In this document: positions 24,012 to 32,000 of the stretch, piece after piece | Position numbering within the stretch: position 1 is the stretch's first letter | Layout of the letters: each line of letters starts with the position of its first letter | Assembly: GCA_020629875.1 (NCBI GenBank) | Contig: JAHDCL010000010.1 | Coordinates: 1 to 38,479 of the forward strand | Origin: Hellea sp. | Lineage (GTDB): Bacteria > Pseudomonadota > Alphaproteobacteria > Caulobacterales > Maricaulaceae | DNA: 38,479 nucleotides | Direction of reading: 5' to 3' | Notes under the pieces: generated by a model | Told to the model about the DNA's origin: nothing | Database searches by the model: none | Seen by the model: the letters and a program-made list of their open reading frames with translations, nothing else | Position numbers and translations under genes: made by a program

Positions 24012-24700
24012 GGGCTTAAGCGCGCGGCGTAGCTTTCATACCCCATGCGCTTGCCGCTGTGAGCATTGAAGACACCCGCTACGCAGACGGTCGTATGACT
24101 TATGGCTAATAACGGTGCACCAGATGCTTTATAATGTCCACGGCAGGTCGTGGTGATGAGATTGCCATCTATCGAAGAGACCCTGCACTGAGGTGATAAT
24201 CCAAGTCGTCCACTACCATCTAAAGACTGGGCAAGGATGAAATTGGAAGATGTGTTTATAGATTCGCAGATTTCAAATCCCTGATGATTCGTCACATTTG
24301 GCCACTTCGCAATATCGTGGGCGGCGTCGTCCAGGGTGCTGTCATCTTTAAAGTATTTTGACGTTCGTCCTTGAGGTAATGATGTTTTTCCAAGCTTACA
24401 GTCACTCCCCTTATGTTTCGCCATCATTAAATTATGCGCCGCTGAGATAATACGCGGTCCGTTTTGGGTTTTCGCAATAAATGCTGTTGCAGGCTTTCCG
24501 CTCGAACCGCATTCAATCAGCAGGGTGTTCTTTTGTATTTCGTGTAGTGTGCTTAGCGAGAATTTGGCTCTAGCCGCCTCGGAGTAAAGCCCAATTCGGT
24601 CTTCTTTTCCAAAAAAGTGTTCATAGCTGTGAGAGTAATTCTGTGCTAAGCTCTGGTCCGTTGAAAGTAGACAGGCAATGAAGAACAAAGCCGTTCTCAT
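24008..24700 (-). CDS. secreted trypsin-like (S1-fold) serine peptidase homologue, last gene of the his operon
   Basis: A 230-residue protein with an N-terminal signal peptide (about 1-19, cleavage after SLA), so probably periplasmic. It has a degenerate chymotrypsin-like triad: His89 in ISAAHNL, Asp129 in AAHDIA, and Ser193 in KASGAP where trypsins have GDSGGP. Cysteines at 64, 101, 145, 172, 186 and 207 fit disulfide bonding. The triad order and spacing fit the S1 fold, but the changed oxyanion loop leaves activity uncertain. Its ATG overlaps the hisIE stop by four bases, so it is translated with histidine genes, which is unexpected for an exported protease. The stop overlaps cysH convergently. 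Confidence 0.65.
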   Translation of the reverse strand: MRTALFFIACLLSTDQSLAQNYSHSYEHFFGKEDRIGLYSEAARAKFSLSTLHEIQKNTLLIECGSSGKPATAFIAKTQNGPRIISAAHNLMMAKHKGSDCKLGKTSLPQGRTSKYFKDDSTLDDAAHDIAKWPNVTNHQGFEICESINTSSNFILAQSLDGSGRLGLSPQCRVSSIDGNLITTTCRGHYKASGAPLLAISHTTVCVAGVFNAHSGKRMGYESYAARLSP

Positions 24701-25290
24701 TTATGGCGCCCTTTAAGCTCCTCTAAAATGCTCTCAAACTTTACGTTTTTGGCGGCGAGTAATACCAATAGGTGATAAACTAAATCCGCGGCTTCGCTGA
24801 TAAGCTTCTCCTCGGTCTCAGCGACCGCGGCGAGGGCCGTTTCCACGCCTTCTTCTCCCACTTTTTGCGCGGCGCGGCGCAAGGGGCCCTGGAGAAGGGA
24901 GGCGGTATAACTGCTGTCAGAATCCGCATTTTTACGGGCCTCAATAAGGTCCTCGAGATATTTCAAAAAGCCTAAACCTTGAGGGCCGCCCTCGCCAAAA
25001 CAGCTAACTGTTCCGTTATGGCAAGTCGGGCCTGTGGGAACTGCGCGAACAAGGAGCGTGTCGTTGTCGCAATCAACTGTAATCGATTTAAGATTCAGCG
25101 TGTTGCCACTTGTTTCGCCTTTGGTCCAAAGCTCCTGACGGGATCGACTGTAAAATGTGACAAGGCCTGATTTTTGCGATTTTGCGAGGGACTCTTCATT
25201 CATATACCCCAGCATCAAGACTTGTTCCGTATTTGCATCTTGCACAATCGTTGGGACAAGGCCGTTGCCTTTCTCAAAATTTATTTTCAT
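24697..25290 (-). CDS. hisI: bifunctional phosphoribosyl-AMP cyclohydrolase / phosphoribosyl-ATP pyrophosphatase
   Basis: A 197-residue HisIE fusion catalysing steps 2 and 3 of histidine synthesis. The HisI part (about 1-105) has the motifs [27 protein letters not shown] and PTCHNG with metal-binding residues. The HisE part (about 108-195) has the helical [13 protein letters not shown] motif and the [11 protein letters not shown] helix. Fused HisIE is typical of enterobacteria, Bacteroidetes and plants, whereas alphaproteobacteria mostly have separate hisE and hisI. It overlaps hisF upstream and the trypsin-like gene downstream by four bases each. Confidence 0.95.
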   Translation of the reverse strand: MKINFEKGNGLVPTIVQDANTEQVLMLGYMNEESLAKSQKSGLVTFYSRSRQELWTKGETSGNTLNLKSITVDCDNDTLLVRAVPTGPTCHNGTVSCFGEGGPQGLGFLKYLEDLIEARKNADSDSSYTASLLQGPLRRAAQKVGEEGVETALAAVAETEEKLISEAADLVYHLLVLLAAKNVKFESILEELKGRHK

Positions 25291-26054
25291 AATCGCATCT
25301 CAATTCCGCGTGCTTTTAAATCTGCCTTTAGGTCAGGAATGGCTATAACTGACTTGTGAAAAACGCTAGCGGCCAAAGCGCCATCAACATTGGCCTGCTT
25401 AAACACATCTTCAAAATGCTCAGTCGCGCCAGCTCCGCCAGAAGCAATAAGCGGCACAGAGCAAACTTCACGAACTTTGGATAACTGTTTGATATCATAT
25501 CCTTTCCTAACGCCATCTTGATTCATGCAGTTCAAAACTATTTCGCCCGCCCCGCGTAGAGCTGCTTCTTCCACCCATTCCAGAGTCTTACGTCCGGTTT
25601 CGCGCGTTTTATCAGGGTCACCTGTGTGAGACTTTACGCGATAGGAGCCATTCTCTTCAAACGTATCAATGCCAACCACGACGCATTGGCGGCCATAGGC
25701 ATCGCAGAGTTCGTTGATAAGGTCCGGACGGGCAAGCGCTGGCGAATTAATGCTAATTTTATCAGCTCCAGACGCGAGCCTTGCTCCGGCAGCTGCAACA
25801 GATTTGATGCCCCCGGCAACACAAAAAGGAATATCGATAGAGCGCGATACTTTGCTGACCCAATCAGGGCTGACGGTACGGTCGTCGACAGACGCGGTAA
25901 TGTCGTAGAAGACGAGTTCATCGGCGCCTTCATTGGCATAGCGTAAGGCGAGGTCAACAATGCCGCCGACATCTTCGTGATTGCGAAATTGCACGCCTTT
26001 CACCACACGTCCATCACGTACATCGAGGCAAGGGATTATTCGTCTGGCTAGCAC
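25287..26054 (-). CDS. hisF: imidazole glycerol phosphate synthase, cyclase subunit
   Basis: A 255-residue (beta/alpha)8 barrel that, with HisH, forms imidazole glycerol phosphate and AICAR from PRFAR and ammonia. The catalytic Asp11 is in [15 protein letters not shown] and Asp130 in VVVGID, matching the two essential aspartates of the family. Phosphate-binding ends VAGGIKS and IASGGAG are seen. Length is standard. Its start overlaps the hisA stop by seven bases and its stop overlaps the hisIE start by four, keeping it in the coupled his operon. Confidence 0.97.
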   Translation of the reverse strand: MLARRIIPCLDVRDGRVVKGVQFRNHEDVGGIVDLALRYANEGADELVFYDITASVDDRTVSPDWVSKVSRSIDIPFCVAGGIKSVAAAGARLASGADKISINSPALARPDLINELCDAYGRQCVVVGIDTFEENGSYRVKSHTGDPDKTRETGRKTLEWVEEAALRGAGEIVLNCMNQDGVRKGYDIKQLSKVREVCSVPLIASGGAGATEHFEDVFKQANVDGALAASVFHKSVIAIPDLKADLKARGIEMRL

Positions 26055-26773
26055 GCGATTGCCTCTTCTAAGGTAAAGCGCTCTTCATAGAGGGCTTTAC
26101 CAATAATCACGCCGTAGGGATTTAGGGCCTTTAATTCAGACACGTGCTCTAAGGTCCCGACACCGCCTGAGGTGATTAGGTTCAGCGTTGGATAATCGGC
26201 CATGATTTTTTTGTAGAGCGCAATGTTTGATCCGCCTTCGACACCATCGCGTCCAATATCCGTAACGAGAATGGTATTTAAACCTGTTCCCATGTAATCA
26301 TCAAGGACGTGCCATAGCGTGCGATTGCCCGCTTCGGTCCAACCGCGTGTCGCAGGGTATGGCTCTCCATCCTCGCCAATATTTACGTCTAGGGCGACAC
26401 ATATATGTTCTCGTCCGACTTCGGAAATCCAGAATTTGACCATTTGTGGATTAGTTACGGCGAGGGACCCAATGACAGCGCGATTTACACCGCCATTGAG
26501 TAGAGTCTGGATTTGGGAAAGCTCTCGAAGGCCGCCGCCGGTTTGGACCTTTAGGCCGCTTTCGCGTGCGATTTCCATTATGAGTTCTGCTTGCTCTGTG
26601 TTGCCATGTTTTGCGCCGTCCAGATCTACAATATGCATCCATTCTGCTCCAGCCGCAGCGTAGCCTTTAGCAACCTCCAGAGGAGAAATCGCGTAATCCG
26701 TGCGTTGATTGAAATCGCCTTTGAATAAACGGACACAACCGCCATCCATTAGGTCTATTGCGGGATAAATCAT
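26048..26773 (-). CDS. hisA: ProFAR isomerase, 1-(5-phosphoribosyl)-5-[(5-phosphoribosylamino)methylideneamino]imidazole-4-carboxamide isomerase
   Basis: A 241-residue (beta/alpha)8 barrel that isomerises ProFAR to PRFAR by an Amadori rearrangement. Catalytic Asp7 lies in [14 protein letters not shown], and the second Asp is in [10 protein letters not shown] (about residue 168). The phosphate-binding motifs VQTGGGL and ITSGGVGT are present. It is distinguished from HisF by this N-terminal motif. The start overlaps the hisH stop by four bases. The neighbours hisH and hisF act directly on its product. Confidence 0.96.
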   Translation of the reverse strand: MIYPAIDLMDGGCVRLFKGDFNQRTDYAISPLEVAKGYAAAGAEWMHIVDLDGAKHGNTEQAELIMEIARESGLKVQTGGGLRELSQIQTLLNGGVNRAVIGSLAVTNPQMVKFWISEVGREHICVALDVNIGEDGEPYPATRGWTEAGNRTLWHVLDDYMGTGLNTILVTDIGRDGVEGGSNIALYKKIMADYPTLNLITSGGVGTLEHVSELKALNPYGVIIGKALYEERFTLEEAIAC

Positions 26774-27372
26774 GCAGGTACTTTCAGAAAATTTTCGAGT
26801 ATTTTTGCGCCGACAATACTGGAACGTTCAGGGTGAAATTGGCAGCCATAAACGTTCTTATGGCGCACAATAGCTGAGAATTTTGAACCGTATTCTGACG
26901 ACGCCAGGGTAATATCAGAAACTGGCGCAGCAAAGCTGTGCACGAAATAGGCATAATCATTATCATTTATGCCTTCGAGTAATGGATCATCATTTGTCTT
27001 GGTGAGTGTGTTCCATCCCATATGTGGGGACGGCTGCCCCTTAGTGTCGAGCGCTGAAATTTTTCCAGGAACAAGACCAAGCCCTTGGGTTTGCGTCCCA
27101 CCTTCTTCTAGTGATTCAAATATCAGCTGCATTCCAAGACAAATCCCCATGACGGGTTGCGTTAAACTCCGCAAGACAGGGGTGAGACCTTTAGTATTTA
27201 TGGCCTTCATGGCAAATGGGGCCGCGCCAACACCCGGTAAGATAATGCGGGTAGCTTTGCTTATTACGTCCGCATCATCTGAAATAATCGCGGAGACGCC
27301 AAGCCGATCAAAAGCGAACTTGACGGATGACAGATTCGCCACTCCGGTATCGACAATAATCAGAGACATCAA
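26770..27372 (-). CDS. hisH: imidazole glycerol phosphate synthase, glutamine amidotransferase subunit
   Basis: A 200-residue class I glutamine amidotransferase supplying ammonia to HisF. The catalytic triad is visible: Cys78 in GICLGMQL, His180 and Glu182 in FHPERS. The N-terminal IIVDTGVANLSSV and oxyanion PGVGA are typical of HisH. Full family length. It overlaps both neighbours (hisCB and hisA) by four bases. Confidence 0.96.
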   Translation of the reverse strand: MMSLIIVDTGVANLSSVKFAFDRLGVSAIISDDADVISKATRIILPGVGAAPFAMKAINTKGLTPVLRSLTQPVMGICLGMQLIFESLEEGGTQTQGLGLVPGKISALDTKGQPSPHMGWNTLTKTNDDPLLEGINDNDYAYFVHSFAAPVSDITLASSEYGSKFSAIVRHKNVYGCQFHPERSSIVGAKILENFLKVPA

Positions 27373-29012
27373 ATCACACCTTTTGTTGAGGCGATATCTG
27401 TCCCACTGCGGGCCAAAGCCGGGCGTAATGCGCGTGCGACACCCTTAAAACTCGCTTCAATCATGTGGTGAGTATTCTCACCTTCAACATCGATTTGAAT
27501 AGCGGCGCCCAATGTTTGCGCGAGGCTTTCAAAAACATGCGGACACATTTCGGCGGGGAATTCACCAACATGGTCTGTTGGAAAATCACCTTTAAATGTC
27601 ATGGCAGCGCGGCCCGAGAGGTCAATCGCCACGCGCGCCTGCGTTTCGTCCATAGGCATGACAAAGCCAAAACGGCCGATCCCGGCTTTATCGCCTAGTG
27701 CTTCTTTAAGGGCGGCGCCCAAGGCAAGCGCGCAGTCCTCAACCGTATGGTGCGCGTCAATTTCAAGATCGCCCTTACACGTTAAAATGAGACCAAAATT
27801 TCCGTGCTTTGCCAGGCTCTCCAGCATATGGTCATAAAACCCTATACCTGTATCCGTTTTAATAGTGGTGGCATCATCAAGATTAACGCGAACAGAAATG
27901 TCCGTTTCTTTGGTCTTCCTGTGAATTTCGCCGATACGGTCGGGGCGCTTTTCCTCTACGCTAACCCCAAAAGCTTGAAGAGCAATACTGTTTTCTTCGG
28001 GTGAACCAATTGAAATACGCATATGGCCTGTGGTGGAGCGGTAATCGCGAATTTTGACTTGTCGACGAGAAAGCTCCCGCATCAAATTTTGATCATCTCT
28101 TACATCTATCAGAAGGAAGTTAGCTTCGGACGGCCAAACCTTTTCAATAAATGGGGATTTTTGTAGTTCAGTGAACATTCGCTCTCGTTCGGCCAGCCAC
28201 TCATCAAGCCTTGCCGCATGCGTGCTCATTGCCGCGGGAGACAAGGCAGCTAATATGGCATCCTCCACAGGGCGAGCAATCGGGTAAGGCGGTAAAACCT
28301 TTAACATCAGGCGAATTATGCGTGGATCTGCAATGGCAACGCCTCCGCGAACGCCCGCTAGGGCATAGGCTTTGGAGAGCGTGCGCATAACGATTAAGTT
28401 CTGGAACGTCTGCGTTTTTGAAATGTAGCTTTGCGCGGATGAAAACTCCTCATACGCCTCATCAATAGCGATGAGGGTATTAGGGCACAGCTGACACAAC
28501 TGCTCAACGAGATCATCTTGAATTATGGTGCCTGTCGGATTGTTTGGTGTGCAAAGAAAAATGACTTTGAGGTTCTTTGCGGATTTCGCTGTTTCTAGTA
28601 TTTTGGTCGTATCCCACTGATAGGTCTCGGTTAATGGAACGTCGATGATGCCCGCGCCCTGAATTTGCGCGCATGTTTTGTAGTAACCAAATGTCGGAGA
28701 GCAGATGAGAATGTTATCTTGGCGATCTTCGCAAAAAGTTCGGAGCAATACCTCAATCGCCTCATCGGCGCCACGTCCAACCATTAAGCGGTCCGGTGTT
28801 GTGCCGTATAGAGCTGAGAGTCGTTGAAGGAGAGCAGGGGGTTGCTGTTCTGGATACCGATTATAGCCTTCAGCCCCTCTGACTGGAGGCGGGGCATAAG
28901 GGCTTTCGTTGGCGTCTAAGTGTAGGGCACTTGTTGATCCTCCTCGGGCCGAATAGGCCGCGAAGTCGACAATGGCTTTCCGAGCTATGTTTTCAGGCCA
29001 AGCGGGCATCAT
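27369..29012 (-). CDS. HisC-HisB fusion: histidinol-phosphate aminotransferase + imidazoleglycerol-phosphate dehydratase
   Basis: A 547-residue continuous frame with two complete enzymes. Residues about 1-355 are HisC, a fold-type I aminotransferase with LDANESPYAPP, CTPNNPTG (about 154-161), IDEAYEEF and PLP lysine Lys214 in TLSKAYALAG, ending with the arginine motif MRISIG. Residues about 358-547 are HisB dehydratase, with the two metal-binding motifs DAHHTVED (419-426) and ENTHHMIEA (512-520). Together they cover dehydration of imidazole glycerol phosphate and transamination of imidazole acetol phosphate, two consecutive steps. This is not the enterobacterial HisB, which joins the dehydratase to a HAD phosphatase; here no phosphatase domain exists. 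Gene order hisC-hisB matches the usual operon, so the fusion probably arose by loss of a stop. It overlaps hisD and hisH by four bases. Confidence 0.93.
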   Translation of the reverse strand: MMPAWPENIARKAIVDFAAYSARGGSTSALHLDANESPYAPPPVRGAEGYNRYPEQQPPALLQRLSALYGTTPDRLMVGRGADEAIEVLLRTFCEDRQDNILICSPTFGYYKTCAQIQGAGIIDVPLTETYQWDTTKILETAKSAKNLKVIFLCTPNNPTGTIIQDDLVEQLCQLCPNTLIAIDEAYEEFSSAQSYISKTQTFQNLIVMRTLSKAYALAGVRGGVAIADPRIIRLMLKVLPPYPIARPVEDAILAALSPAAMSTHAARLDEWLAERERMFTELQKSPFIEKVWPSEANFLLIDVRDDQNLMRELSRRQVKIRDYRSTTGHMRISIGSPEENSIALQAFGVSVEEKRPDRIGEIHRKTKETDISVRVNLDDATTIKTDTGIGFYDHMLESLAKHGNFGLILTCKGDLEIDAHHTVEDCALALGAALKEALGDKAGIGRFGFVMPMDETQARVAIDLSGRAAMTFKGDFPTDHVGEFPAEMCPHVFESLAQTLGAAIQIDVEGENTHHMIEASFKGVARALRPALARSGTDIASTKGVI

Positions 29013-30310
29013 TTTTTGCTTTCAAGTCTAAGTGAAACCGCGCGTCTATGCGCTTCGAGGCCTTCCATCTCTGCGAGTTTTTCTACAGCAGGGCCGAGGC
29101 GTTCCAATCCTTTGCGGGATAGTTTTTGTACGCTGATATATTTTATGAAGCTTTCAAGTGTCACTCCGCTATAGGCGCGCGCTGCGCCGTAGGTCGGCAA
29201 TGTGTGATTAGTCCCGCTAGCATAGTCGCCAACAGATTCGGGCGTCCAAGGACCTAGGAAAATTGAACCTGCGTTACGGATTGCTGGCACTAGGGTTTTC
29301 GGCTTATTAATCTGAAGAATAAGGTGTTCAGGGGCGTAGCGGTTAATGATGTCCACTACTGTGGTTCGGCTATCTGCTATAATCATACGAGATTGCGCCA
29401 TAGCTTCTGCGGCGATTTCCTTGCGTGGTAACGTCGCTATCTGAGTCTTTATTTCGGCCTCAATGTTTTTGGCAACGTCTTTATTCGTTGCGATACAAAC
29501 CACCTGCGCAAGTGTATCGTGTTCGGCTTGGCTTAGTAAGTCGGAGGCAACAAAAACAGGATTTGCGTCTTCATTTGCGACGACCATAGCTTCGGAAGGG
29601 CCAGCCGGCATATCAACTGCCGGACCTCCAGGCTCTTGTGCGGCGAGGGATTTGGCGGTTGCAACATAGGCATTTCCGGGCCCAAAAATTTTGTCGCAGC
29701 GTGGAATACTTTCAGTCCCATACGCCAGCGCAGCGATGGCTTGAGCTCCCCCGCAAGCAAATACATCAGTAACCTTACAGCGATATGCTGCGGCGAGAAT
29801 AGCGGGATTGATGGCACCATCTTTTCCGGGGGGTGTGACGACAATGCGCCGCTTAACGCCCGCAACTTTTGCGGGGATGGCGAGCATAAGAAGTGTTGAT
29901 ACTAAGGGCGCTGTTCCGCCCGGAACATAGAGGCCAGCTGTTTCAATTGCACGCGCTTCACGGCGACAAATTACACCTTTTGTGGTTTCGACTTCTATGT
30001 CTTTCGGAAGTTGGGCCTGGTGGAATTTTTTAATGTTTTTACGTGCTGTATTAATGGCATTTTTTTCGTCATCGGGGAGCGCGTTCCACGCCGCTTTTAA
30101 CCGTGCTTCTGGTACACGCAATTCATCTAATTTCACGCCGTCAAATTTTGCGGTGTAGTCCAGTACGGCGTTGTCGCCAGACGTTTTGACATCCCTCATA
30201 ATGCTGCTAACAGCTTCTATGAGGGCGGGGTCAGATAGCCCAGCAGGTCTAGACAGCGCTTCTGCTCGCCCAGCTTCATCCATATTTATCCAGACAAAGG
30301 TTTTCATCAA
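29009..30310 (-). CDS. hisD: histidinol dehydrogenase
   Basis: A 433-residue zinc- and NAD-dependent enzyme oxidising histidinol to histidine in two steps. Family features include YVPGGTAPLVSTLLMLAIPAKVAG-type segment (about 128-151), ACGGAQAIAALAYGTE (about 184-199), the SQAEHDTLAQ zinc-ligand region and the RYAPEHLIL and GTNHTLPTYGAARAYSG blocks with catalytic histidines. Length is standard. The start overlaps hisG by four bases. The first codons read MMKTFVWINMD, and the ATG next to the hisG stop is the natural start. Confidence 0.97.
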   Translation of the reverse strand: MMKTFVWINMDEAGRAEALSRPAGLSDPALIEAVSSIMRDVKTSGDNAVLDYTAKFDGVKLDELRVPEARLKAAWNALPDDEKNAINTARKNIKKFHQAQLPKDIEVETTKGVICRREARAIETAGLYVPGGTAPLVSTLLMLAIPAKVAGVKRRIVVTPPGKDGAINPAILAAAYRCKVTDVFACGGAQAIAALAYGTESIPRCDKIFGPGNAYVATAKSLAAQEPGGPAVDMPAGPSEAMVVANEDANPVFVASDLLSQAEHDTLAQVVCIATNKDVAKNIEAEIKTQIATLPRKEIAAEAMAQSRMIIADSRTTVVDIINRYAPEHLILQINKPKTLVPAIRNAGSIFLGPWTPESVGDYASGTNHTLPTYGAARAYSGVTLESFIKYISVQKLSRKGLERLGPAVEKLAEMEGLEAHRRAVSLRLESKK

Positions 30311-31191
30311 CTCATCATTTTTTCAATAGGGAGAACAAGAATAGCGCGTGCTCCGAGTGCTTTCAAATCTTCGAGTGTTTCCCAAAATATATTTTCAGTA
30401 CAAACCGCCTGAAGCGCGACTAAGTCATCACTGCCGGCTAGGGGAATAATCGTCGGAGCATCAGACCCGGGCAAAAGTTCGGTTATCGCCGCAACTTTAT
30501 CCTTAGGTGCATTTAGCATAATATATTTCGTCTCGGAGGACTTAATCACCCCATCAATGCGTCGCATGAGCTTATCAAGGAGTGCTTGCTTTTCGGAGGA
30601 TAGCTTACGCCCTGATTGGATGAGAACAGCTTCGCTCTCGAGAATGGTCTCAAAAGCCGTCAACCCATTCGCTTCTAATGTTGCACCTGAGGACACAAGA
30701 TCGCAAATGCTCTCCGCAATGCCTATGGATGGCGCTAGCTCGACAGCGCCTTTCATCTCAACTGATTTGGCATCTATGCCTTGGTCCTGCAAAAAACGGC
30801 TAAGTACACCGGGGTAGGTCGTCGCAATGCGAGTGCCATTAAGATCGGTGGATTGTTGTATCCCGCTACTATCTGAGGCAGCGAGACAGAGCTTGCACCT
30901 AGAGAACCCCAATCGCATTGTGATTTCTGCGTCTAACTTCGTCTTTGCGACAAGTTGTTCTTCTACGAGAACATTTTCGCCGACGATGCCAATATCAGCT
31001 GCGTCATTCGCAACGAAACTCGGAATGTCGTCATCGCGAACGAGTAATAAATCAATTGGCATGTTTTTCACTCGCGCTAATAGACCGCCACCCCGTATTG
31101 CAAATCGTAATCCGCACTTTTTCAACAATGCAAAGCTGTCATCAGCTAAGCGCCCTTTTTTTTGGAGCGCAATTCTAAGTCGTTCTGTCAT
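30307..31191 (-). CDS. hisG: ATP phosphoribosyltransferase, long (HisZ-independent) form
   Basis: A 294-residue enzyme condensing ATP with PRPP, the committed and feedback-controlled step of histidine synthesis. The catalytic part (about 1-220) begins with LRIALQKKGRLADDS and includes the PRPP loop EIAESICDLVSSGATL-like segment (about 174-188). The C-terminal part (about 221-294) ends in GARAILVLPIEKMM, the regulatory domain found only in the long form and responsible for histidine inhibition. Many alphaproteobacteria use the short form plus HisZ, and no hisZ is here. It starts four bases after the TrpR-like gene. Confidence 0.95.
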   Translation of the reverse strand: MTERLRIALQKKGRLADDSFALLKKCGLRFAIRGGGLLARVKNMPIDLLLVRDDDIPSFVANDAADIGIVGENVLVEEQLVAKTKLDAEITMRLGFSRCKLCLAASDSSGIQQSTDLNGTRIATTYPGVLSRFLQDQGIDAKSVEMKGAVELAPSIGIAESICDLVSSGATLEANGLTAFETILESEAVLIQSGRKLSSEKQALLDKLMRRIDGVIKSSETKYIMLNAPKDKVAAITELLPGSDAPTIIPLAGSDDLVALQAVCTENIFWETLEDLKALGARAILVLPIEKMMS

Positions 31192-31195
31192 GATA

Positions 31196-31492
31196 TTACT
31201 GTCCTTGCATACGGTCTAAAACCGTGCGGTATCCTTGATGAGGTTCGTCTTTGAGAAAACGGGCGACGCGGCCAATAGTGGTCGTTGAGACACCCGTCAA
31301 GGCATTGATTTCTCGATAGCTTTGCTCGCCCGCGTCTAGAATTTGTGCAACATGCCAACGCTCCGCCAAAGCCCGTAATTCAGCCGGCGTACAGAGGTCC
31401 ACTAAAAAGCGCTCCATTTCATCTGCCGATTCAACGGAGGCGAGAGCCAAGGCGAGATCTTTGCGTGTATCAGGTTGAGAGTTATTCGTCAT
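31196..31492 (-). CDS. TrpR-family regulator (YerC/HisR-like), first gene of the his operon
   Basis: A 98-residue protein of the TrpR superfamily, YerC/YecD branch. It has the helical core with DLCTPAELRALAERWHVAQIL (about 33-53) and the helix-turn-helix YREINALTGVSTTTIGRVARFL (about 58-79), the same fold and spacing as TrpR. The fold is dimeric and binds small ligands; members beside histidine genes in Firmicutes are known as histidine-operon repressors. Its place four bases upstream of hisG makes control by histidine a good inference. No ribosome site precedes the ATG, and the leader from the predicted promoter is only about 20 bases. Confidence 0.9.
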   Translation of the reverse strand: MTNNSQPDTRKDLALALASVESADEMERFLVDLCTPAELRALAERWHVAQILDAGEQSYREINALTGVSTTTIGRVARFLKDEPHQGYRTVLDRMQGQ

Positions 31493-31509
31493 ATTGTTGT
31501 TTCACTGTG

Positions 31510-31545
31510 TTAGCGTGCTAATACACCAATCCAAAAGTAGTGCAA
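31510..31545 (-). promoter_or_regulatory. his operon promoter with overlapping operator candidate
   Basis: On the minus strand, TTGCAC (-35, 31540-31545) and TATTAG (-10, 31518-31523) are separated by 16 bases. The inverted repeat TTAGC-N2-GCTAA (31510-31521) overlaps the -10 box, and outer GTGT/ACAC bases extend it with a 2-base offset. A repressor bound here would block polymerase. The TrpR-like product of the first gene is the likely binder. Confidence 0.6.
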
Positions 31546-31667
31546 GTACGAAATTCTGTTTTTAAGGAGCATTTTTAAGAGATACCTCAGGGAGCATCAG
31601 TTAACTGGAGGGCGTTCTCTGTGGGTGTCCATTGCGCTGGCGGGCCAATCTAAACTATAAGGGAAAT

Positions 31668-31934
31668 ATGTTAGATCAAGACTTAGGACGTTTCACCGAG
31701 TGGTTTAAGGAAAATGTTCTAGAAATTGCGGAGAGCCAAGATCCCGAAGCCGTGATGCTGCCGTCAAATAAGGCTGGCCTCTATGAAGACGATGCCAATA
31801 GCGCGGCCATTTTGGGTGGTTCTTTGGCTAACAGCTTTGAAGCGACTTCCAAGGTCGACCGTATGGTCGAAGAAAAGTCCGAAGAAGAGCAGCTCATTGA
31901 GTTCATCATTGGGGTCGACCAAATGGACGCCTAG
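31668..31934 (+). CDS. small acidic protein of unknown function
   Basis: An 88-residue protein, not recognised. It is rich in Asp and Glu, has no cysteine, signal peptide or membrane helix, and is predicted mostly helical: an amphipathic start (DLGRFTEWFKENVLEIA) and a charged end (EEKSEEEQLIEFIIG). I chose ATG 31668 because AAGGGA lies at 31659-31664; a TTG 12 codons upstream has none. About 175 bases separate it from the divergent TrpR-like gene. It is convergent with the RlmL-type gene. Codon use looks like its neighbours, so it is probably real. Confidence 0.6.
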   Translation: MLDQDLGRFTEWFKENVLEIAESQDPEAVMLPSNKAGLYEDDANSAAILGGSLANSFEATSKVDRMVEEKSEEEQLIEFIIGVDQMDA

Positions 31935-31945
31935 GCACAAATGCT

Positions 31946-32000
31946 CTAAAATAAAGGGGCTAAATCGGTTTTGTTCGAAACAGCCGTACCTTTAAGCCCC
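31946..32000 (-). terminator. probable rho-independent terminator overlapping the RlmL-type stop
   Basis: On the minus strand, GGGGCTTAAA (31991-32000) pairs with TTTAGCCCC (31956-31964), with a smaller inner hairpin (GTTT/AAAC), and is followed by TTTATTTTAG. The gene's own TAG (31960-31962) lies inside the stem. The long loop makes this less certain than a compact hairpin. Confidence 0.45.

Noticed and set aside
26969-27448. 159-codon open frame on the plus strand
   Set aside because: It is antisense to hisH and the end of hisCB, whose motifs are unmistakable; the product resembles nothing and has no ribosome site.
30827-31219. 130-codon open frame on the plus strand
   Set aside because: It is antisense to hisG and carries no recognisable domain.
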